Below the pieces are notes generated by a model. It was not told the DNA's origin. It searched no databases and saw nothing but the letters and a program-made list of their open reading frames with translations. DNA of 41,385 nucleotides, taken from positions 1 to 41,385 of IMG/VR virus record IMGVR_UViG_3300018424_000057; one strand, 5' to 3'. Origin of the DNA: a virus. A program made the translations under genes and the position numbers. Each line of letters starts with the position of its first letter. The stretch's first letter is position 1. Shown piece after piece: positions 8,001 to 17,600 of the stretch.

Positions 8001-11000
8001 TTAGTAACACCAGTAGAGTCTGCACTATCCAGGATACGAACAATATCTGAGAAGTTGGTAGTGCCGTTAGTTACCGAGAAACCATTGTTGATAGTCAGAA
8101 GACCTTCAATTTCAGTAGCACCATCTGCAGATGCGACAGTAAACTTATCTACACCACCAGAAGTTCTAACTGCAAAGTTGGCGTCAATATCAACCGTGCC
8201 ATTAAACTCGGAGTTCGCTTGGACAGTAAGAGTGTCGCTAGTAGAATCACCGAGAGTAACATTTCCGTTAGAGAACAGATCACGGTAGAATCTTACATCA
8301 CCGTGAACGTCAAGAGTGCCAATAGCATTGGTGCCCTGACCAGAGCGACCAATAGTCGTGTTACCAGACTCACCGAGAACTTGGAACTCAACAGTATCGC
8401 CGTTGTTTACCTTACCAATGTAGAGATCATCACCAATGTGTAGATCGGTTGCAATACCAGCACCACCATAAACTCTCAGGTTAGAGGTATCATCTGTTGC
8501 ATAAGAAGGAGTATATGCTGCTCTTGTACCTGTACGGAACTTATAACGAACTTCCAAGTAGTTCTGTCTGTTATAGTTCGCTGTCGTATCTTCCTTCTGT
8601 ACGATTTGACCGTTGATGAATACATCACTATTAAACATGAAGTTGCCTTCAATGTATCCACCACCATCAAATCGGAATGCACCGTAGTCACTATTCTGAA
8701 TTTCGTAGAGACCAGTAGATTGATTCAGAGCAATTTGGGGTTCTGCAGTGCTCTCAAGGTAAGTAAAATCCGAAACATTCAAGGTGTTGTTCAGATCAAG
8801 ACCACCCGTTAGAGTAGTTCCTCCAGTAACACCCAGAGTGCCAGCAATAAGGGTATTACCAGAAGCAGAAGCAACATTGAATTTATTTGTATTGACGTTA
8901 AGGTCGTTAGTGATATCTACAACGCCATAGAAAGATGCGTTACCAGTCGTAGATTGCAGTTCAATACGAGTGGTTCCACTACCATTATTAAGTTGCAGAG
9001 TCTTAGAAGCACCTTGGATGACCATGTTGTCATCAAAGCGAGAGGTGCTATGGACACGCAGAGTGCTGTCAATGTCAACCAAACCACCGATGTTAACATC
9101 CTGAGTGATGCCGACACCACCAGCGACTACCAAGTCACCAGTCGTATTAGAAGTGGAATTGGTGTTAGTTGTGAGTTTCAGGTTACCTGCCAGGAGACCC
9201 GCGTCAGTACCGCTGAAAACTTCGGAACTATTCGTGGCATCATACAGGAACGAGAACCCACCTACATGCCCTGCTAGGTCGGTGTAGGAGTCATCGTAAC
9301 CATAGAAACCAAGCTTAGCAGCAGTATCATAGTATTTGAACTCAATACCACGATCTAGGTTGTCGTCAACGGTAGGAGTTTGATCTCCACCCAAAGTAAA
9401 TACAGGATCGTCAATCGTGACGGTCGTTGAATTGACAGTCGTCGTGGTGCCATCAACTTGGAGGTCACCCCAGACACGAACCAAACCAGTTACAGCACGG
9501 TCATCACCAGGATCCAAATGCATCGTGGTCTTGGCGGTGGCGATGTAGTTATCTTGGAATCTTGAGTCCTCTACATGGACTTTACCATTTGCATCCGATG
9601 CCTGAATATTTACCTTATCTTCGGATACGATATTGATAGTAGAAGTACCAGCACCAGAGTTAGTTGCACGAATGCTGAGTGCTCTACCAGATGCACTATT
9701 TTGAGTTGTTTGGAAAGTTAGGTCGCCATCCCCAGTCTTATCCAGTGTCTGAGCAACAACTCCGTCAAGAGTAATGTCAGGATCAGAAAAATAGGAACGG
9801 ACATTGACATCAATCTCACCAGCGCCACCGTCGCCTGTATTATTAGCGCCAAACAGAAGATTGCCGCTCGTATCATTAACTTTGACGTAGTTAAGATAAT
9901 TGAATCCTCGGTATCCAGTGGTGCTAGTAAGTTCCTGATCAAGTTCAAAATCTTCTTTTGTATTTTCATCAGCAAAAGAGATTCTATTATTTTGTAATTG
10001 AGTATTGTCTACACCGAGGGCGGCGATGGTAACGTGCCCGTTGCTGTCAACGTCAAAATCTTCCTGTGCAAACGAGGCAAGTCCTTTCTGTTCCGTCGCG
10101 GCGGCAGCGAGGTAGCGCCAAGACCCAGCATCGGAGGAATCAGTGTGAGAAGGAGCACCTTGACCTGCAGTGATGTCAGCAATCGCTTGATAAACATTTC
10201 CTCCTTCTTCAATTATGTCATATCTATTATATGCAGTGGCACCCGAGTATGCGGGATACTTACTACCTTCTCTGGCGGTAGCAATAGGAATAGTCAGAGC
10301 AGAAGTAAAACGACCATACTGATCAACAGTATATCTGGTGGAGTTTACAGTTCTGTTTGCTGCTTCGGGGAGGTTATCACCACCAACAGAAATCAGCGAA
10401 GGAATATTAAATTGACCTGCAGAATTCGTCCACTCAGTTTCTAGAGCGATCGTAGTATCAATAAGGTCAAGAGTTGGGTTACCAGCAACAGCGTTGCCGT
10501 TTACAACTGAAATCCTACCAGAAGAACCCTGAATGGATCTGGTAAGCATATTACCAGGAGACGATCTGGTCACAATACCAGTAGTCGTCAGGTTTGCAAT
10601 AGCGGTAAGGTCGGAGTCTAGAGGTTGAACGTCAGTCAGACCCAAATCTACATAAGAAGAGGGTTGTGAACCAGTAGTGATCCTACCCTTTGCGTCAACC
10701 GTTACCTTAGTATATTGACCACTAGAAGTGGTTGTGCCATCGTAGTGTGGCAGGGAAATGAGAGTTTGAAGTGCTGCAGCAAGAGACAAGTTCTGCGAAC
10801 CGTCAAATGTACCAGAACCAGAGAGGTCGCCAGACATTTGAATCTGACGAGGGTTGGCGAGACGGGATGCAGTTGCAGCATTACCAATTAGAGTTGCAGT
10901 GATGGCACCAGCAGAGAAGTTACCGTCAGCATCTCTAGATACGAGAGTATTTGCCGTGTTGGCAACAGACTCAATAGGTCGCTCATATGGGAGTGTGTTC

Positions 11001-11134
11001 CATCCCCTGACACCATCACCGATCTTGAATCGGTTGGTATCAAGTTCAATGCCTAATTCGCCTTGGGCTAGGGTTGGGTTTTCGTTAGCCCATTCCTGAG
11101 CACCACCGCGTCTAAGTTGAATTCTATTTGCCAT
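5051..11134 (-). CDS. Large tail-fibre-like structural protein, 2,027 aa
   Basis: The protein begins with the short fibre N-terminal motif also found in phage tropism-determinant and fibre proteins: IQLRRGGAQEWANENPTLA, then GELGIELDTNRFKIGDG and WNTLPY (residues 4-50). It continues as a long, almost purely beta-repetitive shaft dominated by Asn, Thr, Gly, Ser, Val and Asp. Visible internal structure includes a 90-95-residue module present twice (DNA about 9467-9175 and 7367-7094) and tetrapeptide TGNV/TGNL/TGDV repeats near residues 1629-1680. The C-terminus has Gly-rich repeats of the GSGYAPGDTITI type. It occupies the T4 gp11/gp12/wac position between the gp10-like region and gp13, but I cannot match it to any of those three. 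A fibre contacting the host is the likely role. It has its own late promoter and follows a terminator. Confidence 0.75.
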   Translation of the reverse strand: MANRIQLRRGGAQEWANENPTLAQGELGIELDTNRFKIGDGVRGWNTLPYERPIESVANTANTLVSRDADGNFSAGAITATLIGNAATASRLANPRQIQMSGDLSGSGTFDGSQNLSLAAALQTLISLPHYDGTTTSSGQYTKVTVDAKGRITTGSQPSSYVDLGLTDVQPLDSDLTAIANLTTTGIVTRSSPGNMLTRSIQGSSGRISVVNGNAVAGNPTLDLIDTTIALETEWTNSAGQFNIPSLISVGGDNLPEAANRTVNSTRYTVDQYGRFTSALTIPIATAREGSKYPAYSGATAYNRYDIIEEGGNVYQAIADITAGQGAPSHTDSSDAGSWRYLAAAATEQKGLASFAQEDFDVDSNGHVTIAALGVDNTQLQNNRISFADENTKEDFELDQELTSTTGYRGFNYLNYVKVNDTSGNLLFGANNTGDGGAGEIDVNVRSYFSDPDITLDGVVAQTLDKTGDGDLTFQTTQNSASGRALSIRATNSGAGTSTINIVSEDKVNIQASDANGKVHVEDSRFQDNYIATAKTTMHLDPGDDRAVTGLVRVWGDLQVDGTTTTVNSTTVTIDDPVFTLGGDQTPTVDDNLDRGIEFKYYDTAAKLGFYGYDDSYTDLAGHVGGFSFLYDATNSSEVFSGTDAGLLAGNLKLTTNTNSTSNTTGDLVVAGGVGITQDVNIGGLVDIDSTLRVHSTSRFDDNMVIQGASKTLQLNNGSGTTRIELQSTTGNASFYGVVDITNDLNVNTNKFNVASASGNTLIAGTLGVTGGTTLTGGLDLNNTLNVSDFTYLESTAEPQIALNQSTGLYEIQNSDYGAFRFDGGGYIEGNFMFNSDVFINGQIVQKEDTTANYNRQNYLEVRYKFRTGTRAAYTPSYATDDTSNLRVYGGAGIATDLHIGDDLYIGKVNNGDTVEFQVLGESGNTTIGRSGQGTNAIGTLDVHGDVRFYRDLFSNGNVTLGDSTSDTLTVQANSEFNGTVDIDANFAVRTSGGVDKFTVASADGATEIEGLLTINNGFSVTNGTTNFSDIVRILDSADSTGVTNTSAALYVAGGLSLAKRANIGGQLLVEDSIYINSANEGLFIQNGSQVTKFSVDSDNGNTNIIGTLTVANAVDLNNTLNVAGITTLESTTQQTLTGTYGADGGFRCAPGAGFDRNVAIGGDLRVFGDIEITGATTQSGNTGFSGKVSITNTQDVTSFADSNVAFTVDGGARITKNQYVGGDFVVYDNAGAVNSFFVDVSTGNAELRNNMVIGGDLTVNGTTTTVNSTVVTIDDPIITLGGDTAPSSDDNKDRGVEFRYYDTQARLGFYGWDNNLEVFRFLRDATNNSEVFSGTDAALQAGSLRLTSTGTALDVDANANIDGTLTVDGQITSNVTSGSPLIINSTSKVNNLNADLLDGLDTSSTDTTGNSVVTRNSGNFSANQITVNNGIGGNAGIQGNATTADALRTARTITVDGVVDGSVSFNGSSNVTITTVFNDSDITALAAQTGTGLVARTATGVYAQRQVVVSGSGIGVSNADGVSGNPTISIASSSTNAANNLVIRDGSGNFSAGTITATLTGNVTGNLTGNASNATAVSTGSGGGTTMYLASFSGYGATSGRTIFANNNVVLSYSNPDWTLTVDKVASDLTGNVTGNVTGNLTGNVTGDVTGNLLGNVTGDVTGDLTGNVTGNLTGNVTGNATTVSVSQSGSVGDYFVGIVANSVGSGTSALRADSGMKFHTGTNVLTVTGGVTADLTGNVTGDLTGNVTGTVSTLSNHDTDDLAEGGNLYYTEQRVQDKLDNAFAQLSAMLNNLSTATTLTLNLNGDPTPGVVVTLGSITNNGLGGYTNGTNVATTGGSGTGLSVNTTTTNGAITGLAINQAGSQYAINDTITIVNPNAGGVASFNFATLSGGTGYATANNVATTTTGSGTNLTVNITASSGVITNVVVSNAGSGYAPGDTITIAGGGQSATIDVATVFENATFTLADITAMEVGATLTGSTSGSTGVITALTETSVTIDNVDGFFKVGEVVGANDVTTLTITSFS
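6098..6250 (-). repeat. 12 bp tandem repeats encoding TGN(V/L) units
   Basis: About thirteen consecutive imperfect 12 nt units, with a plus-strand core of the type AGTAACATTACC, encode tetrapeptides TGNV, TGNL, TGDV and TGDL within the fibre protein. Shorter arrays of the same unit occur near 5875-5935 and 6415-6470. Most unit-to-unit differences fall at the second and third amino acids (N/D, V/L) or are synonymous. Such an array can expand or contract by slippage and so change fibre length. Confidence 0.8.
7094..7367 (-). repeat. Second copy of a duplicated ~92-residue fibre module
   Basis: This encodes a segment starting GDLTVNGTTTTVNST, with TIDDPIITLGGD, DRGVEFRYYDTQARLGFYGW and SEVFSGTDAALQAGSLRL. 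It is closely similar to the segment at about 9175-9467 in the same gene. The fixed order of these signatures in both copies shows an intragenic duplication. Confidence 0.75.
9175..9467 (-). repeat. First copy of the duplicated fibre module
   Basis: This encodes GDLQVDGTTTTVNST, TIDDPVFTLGGDQ, DRGIEFKYYDTAAKLGFYGY and SEVFSGTDAGLLAGNLKL. It is somewhat longer than the second copy because of a DLAGHVGGF insertion after FYGYDDSYT. The two copies are about 1.8 kb apart. Confidence 0.75.
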
Positions 11135-11172
11135 CTCTTATATAGGGAACGGTGCAGGTACTGTCTCAAGAG

Positions 11173-11180
11173 TATTTATA
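11173..11180 (-). promoter_or_regulatory. T4-type late promoter for the fibre-neck-terminase unit
   Basis: The minus strand reads a perfect TATAAATA, the T4 late promoter element recognised by the phage late sigma factor and sliding clamp (gp55/gp33/gp45 in T4). It lies 38 nt upstream of the ATG at 11134 and immediately downstream of an intrinsic terminator for the preceding unit. AAGAG just before the ATG could serve as ribosome binding site. It probably drives the 2,027-residue fibre gene and gp13 to gp16. Confidence 0.75.
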
Positions 11181-11184
11181 AATG

Positions 11185-11208
11185 AAAAAAGGGGGTCTTA
11201 GGACCCCC
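11185..11208 (-). terminator. Intrinsic terminator after the small coiled-coil genes
   Basis: A perfect 7 bp G+C-rich stem (11191-11197 with 11202-11208) and a 4 nt loop are followed on the minus strand by six T residues (11190-11185). It begins only 7 nt after the stop of the 69-residue gene. This is the clearest terminator in the window and separates the gp8/DUF4815/small-gene unit from the fibre/neck/terminase unit. Confidence 0.85.
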
Positions 11209-11214
11209 CTCAGA

Positions 11215-11424
11215 TCATTCTGCCTCAACCCCTTCGGTTACGTCGGGGGATTCGGGAGGCTCTTGAATGTAATAATTGAGAGTTTCCATGGCACCTTGCA
11301 GTTTCAGTGCTTGGATCTCGTTTTGTTTGATTTGCTCTGAGAGTTTGTTGTTTTCGGCAATCAGAACATTATAACGTTCCTGAAACTGCGTCAGGAGTTC
11401 CTCTTGTGATACCTTTTCAGTCAT
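11215..11424 (-). CDS. Small coiled-coil protein, 69 aa
   Basis: The product is not a recognised family. It is acidic and helical: residues about 8-50 form a heptad-like stretch with QFQERYNVLIAENNKLSEQI and then ALKLQGAMETLNYY, typical of a short coiled coil. An acidic, Pro-containing tail (PPESPDVTEGVEAE) follows. The start overlaps the upstream 79-residue gene by 4 nt (ATGA), which implies translational coupling, and a strong terminator follows the stop. Its length and coiled coil suggest a small chaperone or assembly factor for the neighbouring large baseplate or fibre proteins. This is inference from context only. Confidence 0.65.
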   Translation of the reverse strand: MTEKVSQEELLTQFQERYNVLIAENNKLSEQIKQNEIQALKLQGAMETLNYYIQEPPESPDVTEGVEAE

Positions 11425-11660
11425 GATTCTTTTTTCAGTAGTAGTTGCAGGAGCTGCTTAATGTCACTCACATCAGATTTTAGCGTATCAACGTCACTTT
11501 GTAAAGCTTGATCGGTCTCCTTCTTTTTTTGGCGAGCATTGTACTTCGCCATATAATCCTCATACGCACTTTTGTCACAATTGACAATGGCATTTGAGTT
11601 TGGGTCACGAAACCATCCATCGTGACCCTCAACAGGAATTAGATCTTTATTTGGATCCAT
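11421..11660 (-). CDS. Small hypothetical protein with C-terminal coiled coil, 79 aa
   Basis: Residues 1-30 form a compact segment (LIPVEGHDGWFRDPNSNAIV) that resembles short phage proteins of unknown function. A charged helical region follows, ending in a Leu/Val/Ile heptad stretch (LQSDVDTLKSDVSDIKQLLQ, then LLKKES). The gene starts 2 nt after the stop of the 2,473-residue protein and overlaps the next small gene by 4 nt. Co-transcription with gp8 and the DUF4815 protein is likely. A role in assembly of those proteins is possible but not shown. Confidence 0.65.
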   Translation of the reverse strand: MDPNKDLIPVEGHDGWFRDPNSNAIVNCDKSAYEDYMAKYNARQKKKETDQALQSDVDTLKSDVSDIKQLLQLLLKKES

Positions 11661-11662
11661 AA

Positions 11663-14600
11663 TTACTTAGCAAGTGCAATCGCTCGGAAGTCTGCCAGCA
11701 AAGGAACACGAGCCTGATTAGTAGATTTCATAACAATCTTGATCTGGAATGCATTGAAATCTAGACCCTTAGCTTCGTAAGAGTAGTCTTTCCAAAGTTC
11801 CTCTTCCGTAGCGGTTGAAGTGTAGTTGGTTTGACCACCCATGTTGACCCAGTTCAGTTCATCCAGAGGTTGAGAAGAACCAACTGAGAGTGCCTTATAG
11901 TAAACTGCGAACGTAGTGTCCACATGTCTGCTAGAAGAGAACGAAACTTGCAGTGAAGTCGCTTTAGTTGCCAGACGTGTGAGTCTTGTAATATATATGC
12001 CCTCATTGGGATCGCCCTTAGGAGCGGTGGAGGGATCATCCAAGAGATCGTGACCACTGGTGCCGAAGTTCATGGTGTAACCAGTACCACCCTGCAAACC
12101 AGCATTGATATTATTGATACGGTTTGAAGTCGTAATCAAAGATGCGCGGTCAAGGTCAACAACAGGAGACACATTTTCAAGATCGGAATTGAGAATCAAT
12201 TCCAAGGTGAACGATTTAGCACCAGCAAGTTCATTATCTTCATTGATTTGGGAACAAATCAAGCGAGGGTTGGTGTAATAGTTCTCTTCGTTGAGAATAA
12301 TTTCATTGAAGGAACCATCATTGACAAAAGATTGCTGATCAATATCTGCTTCTCTACCCGTGCCCATAGAAGTACCAGATACGGTATTCGCACGAGCGGT
12401 AAGACTAGTTTTAGGCAGAACCAAAGTTTTCACATTCGGAGTGATAACTTCAAATGGTAGGTTTTGAGTTGCAGTAGCAAATACTCCACCGCCACGAATA
12501 CCAGTAGTTGCAACCGAAGTCAGATGCAGCATGTAAGTATCCAGAGTCGGACAAGAGATTGAAGTATGTACCTTGTTAATCTCAATTAGAGGAACGCCGT
12601 CCAGGTTGTAGCACTCAACAATAGTATCATTGTCGTGAGGAACAGCTGCAGTGGTTGCAGCACCTCTGCCTCCAGTAGCAACAGTAATTGTCTTACCATC
12701 ACTAGAGACTGCACTGTATTGGATGATCTCATCCTCAATCTTAATATAACCAGGGTTGGTATTACTAATTGCGACACCGTTTACAACTTGGTGGAAGGTG
12801 CCAGCAGCAGCGACCGAGATGCTAGTTGCGTCAGCGGCAAGAGCAGCAGTAAGAGTGGTAGGTCCAATTTCGGATTGAACACCAACAATCTCAACGTTAT
12901 TTCTACGGTCAATCATGCCGTGGTTCTGATGGAATACCCAGCACTCACGCTCCTCACTGGAGTAAGTAGGTTGTGCAACTGGATATGCCCCTCTGCTGTC
13001 GCCAGCATACTCAGCACCACCACCAGCAGCACCAGTATCAATAGTACCAGTAATGCTGCTATTCTGAACATCAATCGTGTCATTGGAGAGATCAAAATCC
13101 CCAGAAACATATTTAACGGTCAGAACTTTGGGAGAAGGAGAGTTGTCCCAAGATACGACTTCAGCAGTTACACCACTAGTTGAACCGACAACAGTTTGTC
13201 CTGCTACATATTCACCGTTAGAATATGCAGAGAGGTAGATGGTTGCAGTGGCAGCAGAAGATACAATACCCTGAATGGTGTTACCATTACCATCAACAGA
13301 ACCTGCCAACCAAGTACCCGTAACATCGGTAATAGTTACAGTATCGGGATCAGTAGTACCATTGAAAGCGGTGATTGTACCTTGGGCATTTGTCGTTTCC
13401 TGATAAATACGAGCGCCAACAGACAGAGTGTAGTTGGTGCCAGTAGCAAGAGTTAGAACTTGCTTAGGTTTAATAGTCTGAATTGGGTTGGTTACCAGTT
13501 CGTGTGTACCAGCGTTGCCAATTCCAAGTTCAGAGTTGTAGAACTTAGCAATACCGCCCGAAGTGTCAAACGATGCACGTCTAATAGTAAACTTAAGATC
13601 TTCGTACTGGTCGGCAGTCCAAGTAGATGCGTTCTGAGATTTGAACAGAACACCAGCATAAGGTTGTTCGGAGATTGTTCTATCTCCACCGATCTCAAGG
13701 TCACCCATTCTGGAAATCCAAATGGTATATTCGTTGGAGTCAGAAAGAAGAACAAAACAATATTCAACGGACTGTTTGATATAAACAGGAGCTTGGAAGG
13801 TAAAGGTAGTAGGAACTGCAGCGTTCTCAGAAATTTCAACTTGTTCTGGATTCAAACTAACGTCAGAGAACGGAAGAATAGTCTTAGAAGGATATCCATT
13901 TTCCATTGCACGAATCTGCATGGAGATCGGAATATTAGCATCCTTACTACCAAAGTATACATCAATGGAAGTCAGGAATACGCCACCCTCAGTGTCAACA
14001 ATAAAGGATTGTGCAACAGGGTCATACCAACCAATCTGACGAACCTCAGTTCTAGTAGAGGTAACAGTACGCTGGTCAGTAACAGTATCCTTAACGATCT
14101 GAGCGTTTCTAACTGCAAGGATGTTCTCACGAACGGTTTGCAGTGTACCCTTTGCTGTAAACTCCTTCTCAGCAGAAGAATCAACAGTTCCAGGAACAGT
14201 AGAGTTAGTGGGACTAGAAGTGAAACGGAACAGTCTAGTGCCAGTTTTCCAGCGAGGATTGACATCCTTAACAGGTTTGGGGATGAAGAAACATCCTCTA
14301 AGGTATCCACGCTTATCGCTAATAAGACGACGATCCTTAACAACAGCACGAGCACCAGAGGTTAGACCAAGGAGAACCTCGCCAACCTGAATGTTTCCAC
14401 GAATTTGAGGTTTTTTAATGTTAGCGAGTTGTGCAGAGTTGTTGTTTAGAATAGGAGTCTGAGAAGAATAAGACGAAGGAAGTGCCTCATTGTTACTGGT
14501 ATATGGGTTAGTGTCATAAACACTATTTGGTTTCAGACAACGCAAACGGCAGTCAGAACTAAGACCCTTTACAATCTCACCAGGAACAAACGGAGTCTCG

Positions 14601-17600
14601 TTAGTTCTAGCATCTTCCTGAGAGTTCTTAACAAGTTCAATCAGTTTAGGAGTGCAATAGTTGGTGATGGGTTTCTTATCAAAGAATGCATACAACCGAG
14701 TCTTAGGCTTAGCACGGTTAATCGTGTAACGGATGTTTCTGGAACGGATCCAGGGGATTGCAGTTTGAGAAAGAATGGTATCACCGAGAGACTTACGCTC
14801 AATCTTCGGAATAACACGAGTTCTTACACCACGACGAGTCTGGTTATTAACTACACGATAAGTACGACGTTGGTGTAGATAGAACAGACCTTGACGACGA
14901 CCAGCGTGACCAAGACGACCCAGACGGCGACCACCACCAAGGTTAGTGCTAGAACGATGGTTACTTCTACTGGTCAGAGTTTCACCAGTCCAGTTAGTTT
15001 TCCAGGCACCCCATTGAATCGGGGCAAAACCATTCTTATCAACGTTTAGGTCTCTAGCTACAGAAGAGAAGTCACCTTCAACGTTTTCAACACGAGCAGG
15101 AAGACGCTTAATGTCAATCCAGTCATCAGAAGCGGGAAGAAGATCCAAACGACCAATGAACGTAAATACGTTGAAGGGGTTGACATTTTCTAGACGAGAT
15201 GCATAGGGTTGTTCAACCTGCTGAACCTCAGTATATGGAAGAGTGACAATCAGTGCTTCTTCAAAGTCTTCGGGATCTGGACCAGACCACTGGACATTTT
15301 GAGAAGTCAGAGGATCAAACTCAAGAGCAACGTTGTTGGTGTAGTGAGAAGGTCTCAGATAACCATTCTGGAAGTCAAGAGATGCCTTATAGTCTTCGTT
15401 CAGAACGTCACCAACGTTGTGGTCGGTAAAGTCGTCAACAACATATCCATTCTTGAATCTGTTCAGACCATCATCATCGTAAGTAGTAGCATTTTGTGCC
15501 TCAGATTCCAACAGAGACAGGGAAGTGTAATACTCAACATTGGTCAGACGCTCTTCAATGTTACCGATGTCACGCATCGTGTAACGACGGTTGTTCTCAA
15601 CTTGGAAAACGATATCTCTTTCTGGATCGTAATTATACGGTTTGTGCTCAATAGTTGCCAGGAACATGGCAGCATCCATTTTGTCGGGTGCCTGAGGTTC
15701 TTCATCAGACTTACCCTTAACAAGTTGGAAGTCACCGTCATGAGTGAGGAACAGTTTATCAATTCTAGGAAGATAGTAATCAAAGTCACAACGGAACGTT
15801 GTGTTAACATCCATCAAATCAAAGATAGTTGCGCTAGAATCATAAACGCGAGACGGGAAGTCAAGAGTGGTACAATTGACATAGTATGGAGCATTGACTG
15901 TACCAGAACCATTGGCAAGTTCTTTGACACCAGGACGGAAGTCCAGGGTGTCTCTCAGGAACATAATACCACCGTCAGGTTTCCAGGTAGGAATGTCTTT
16001 ATATCCAACACCAACATAAGATTGTGCGTTGAAATAATCGCCAGATGCTTCATGAACAAAATAGTCAAAGACTACCTTAATTCGTCTTCTGGGAGCACTA
16101 AAAGTGGCACCGCGAACAAGACGAGAAATATCATAGTAATATGAGTCTTGTCCAGGGTTCAGAGTGTACTGCTCGGTGATATCAGTTGAACCAGTTTCAA
16201 TGGCACCATCAGCATCAGAAATAAATGCGCTGATTGCATCACCATTACTATCAACACCTTCAACTAATTCTCCAGCAAGGAATGTTCCATCCAAGGTTAC
16301 ATGATACAGTTTAAGAGTGGATGAAATAAAATCAACTACTCTTGCTCTAGCACCAGAAGTTTTACCTGTGATGAGAGTACCATTTGCAAAGAATGCGGAC
16401 TCAACCAGAGTTACAAAGGGAATCTTTGCTGCTTGATCATCATTAGATTCGTAAACAGCATGGACCTTATAAACGTCGTTCAGACCGAATGAAATCTCTT
16501 GGTCTTCAATACGAGTACCATACAGTCTGGAGTATGCTAGACCAAACAAAGGAGCATCGGTATTGTTAGAGGTCTTAGTAACTTCCAAAACCTGCATCTT
16601 AGCAGCAGTCTTAACCTTTCTCTGAACAACGTTCTTAGAGAAGGCAGCAGTCAGTTTGATGGTAGATACGTCATAGAGACCAGTTCCAGCACCACCAGGA
16701 GAGGTGATCGTCATGGTCTGACGGTCAGCACCGAAAGTAACTGCAATGATACCACCATTTACGGCAGCTTCCATGTCAATGATTTCACCAGTAGTATAGT
16801 TGCCACTGGATCCCTGGTTTTCAACAACCAGGACATAGTTGTCATTGTTGAAAGTTTCAAACTGCTCGTTCTCACCAAGAGTTACAGTTCTGCTACCATT
16901 GATGATAGTTTGAGCATTGTAAGTTCTATACGCCGTGAAAGATTCATCACTGATAGACTTGATAGATTCCTTGGGCATGTCAATGGTAAGGTTACCATTC
17001 TGATAGTCCTTAAGGAATACTCTGGGACGGAGACGAGTTACTCTAGTATAGTCACCATCTGCAACAGTACCAATAGTCTTACTGGCATCCAGAGTTACAG
17101 TCTGTGCAGAAGGAGTGCCAAAGATAATATCTGTACCACTGTTTTGGTTTGCACTAGTAGTATTGATGTCTGCTTGAGTTACAGAAGTAACACGGAAGGT
17201 ATTGGTGCCAGTAGGATCAGAAACACCAACTGACAGAACATCGCCAGGACGGAGGTCGGCAGCGAAGTTTGAAGTGAAACCAGACAGCAGAGCGTCAGCA
17301 CCTGCAGGAGAACCCGAAGTCAGATCAACATTAAAGTTCTTACCACTAATATCTTCAGCAGTATTCAGCAGGAGGTCTGCAGTAAAGATAATAGTAGAGG
17401 TCAGAGAAGTGGGATCTTGGCGACCAAGAACCATTCTGGTGTCAATAAAGTCGTAATTAAATACGGCGGTGATAGAAGTCAGAGCTACGCCATCAAGATT
17501 GATTTGCTCAGTGTCTCTAAAACTACCCTTTACACCCAAAAGTTTGATAGTTGTGCCACTGATTTCACGAATGTAACCTCTAGCATTAGATGTGGCACCT

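Noticed and set aside
7220-8050. Plus-strand open frame of 276 codons opposite the fibre gene
   Set aside because: It is low-complexity Ser/Thr/Ile/Asn sequence mirroring the fibre repeats. No independent evidence of coding.
13402-13409. GATAAATA on the plus strand as an antisense late promoter
   Set aside because: It lies inside a minus-strand gene with no plus-strand gene downstream. An 8 nt A+T-rich match in 41 kb is expected by chance.
15209-16144. Plus-strand open frame of 311 codons opposite the DUF4815 gene
   Set aside because: It is antisense to an unbroken conserved gene. The composition is a shadow of the opposite strand and no neighbouring plus-strand gene exists anywhere in the window.
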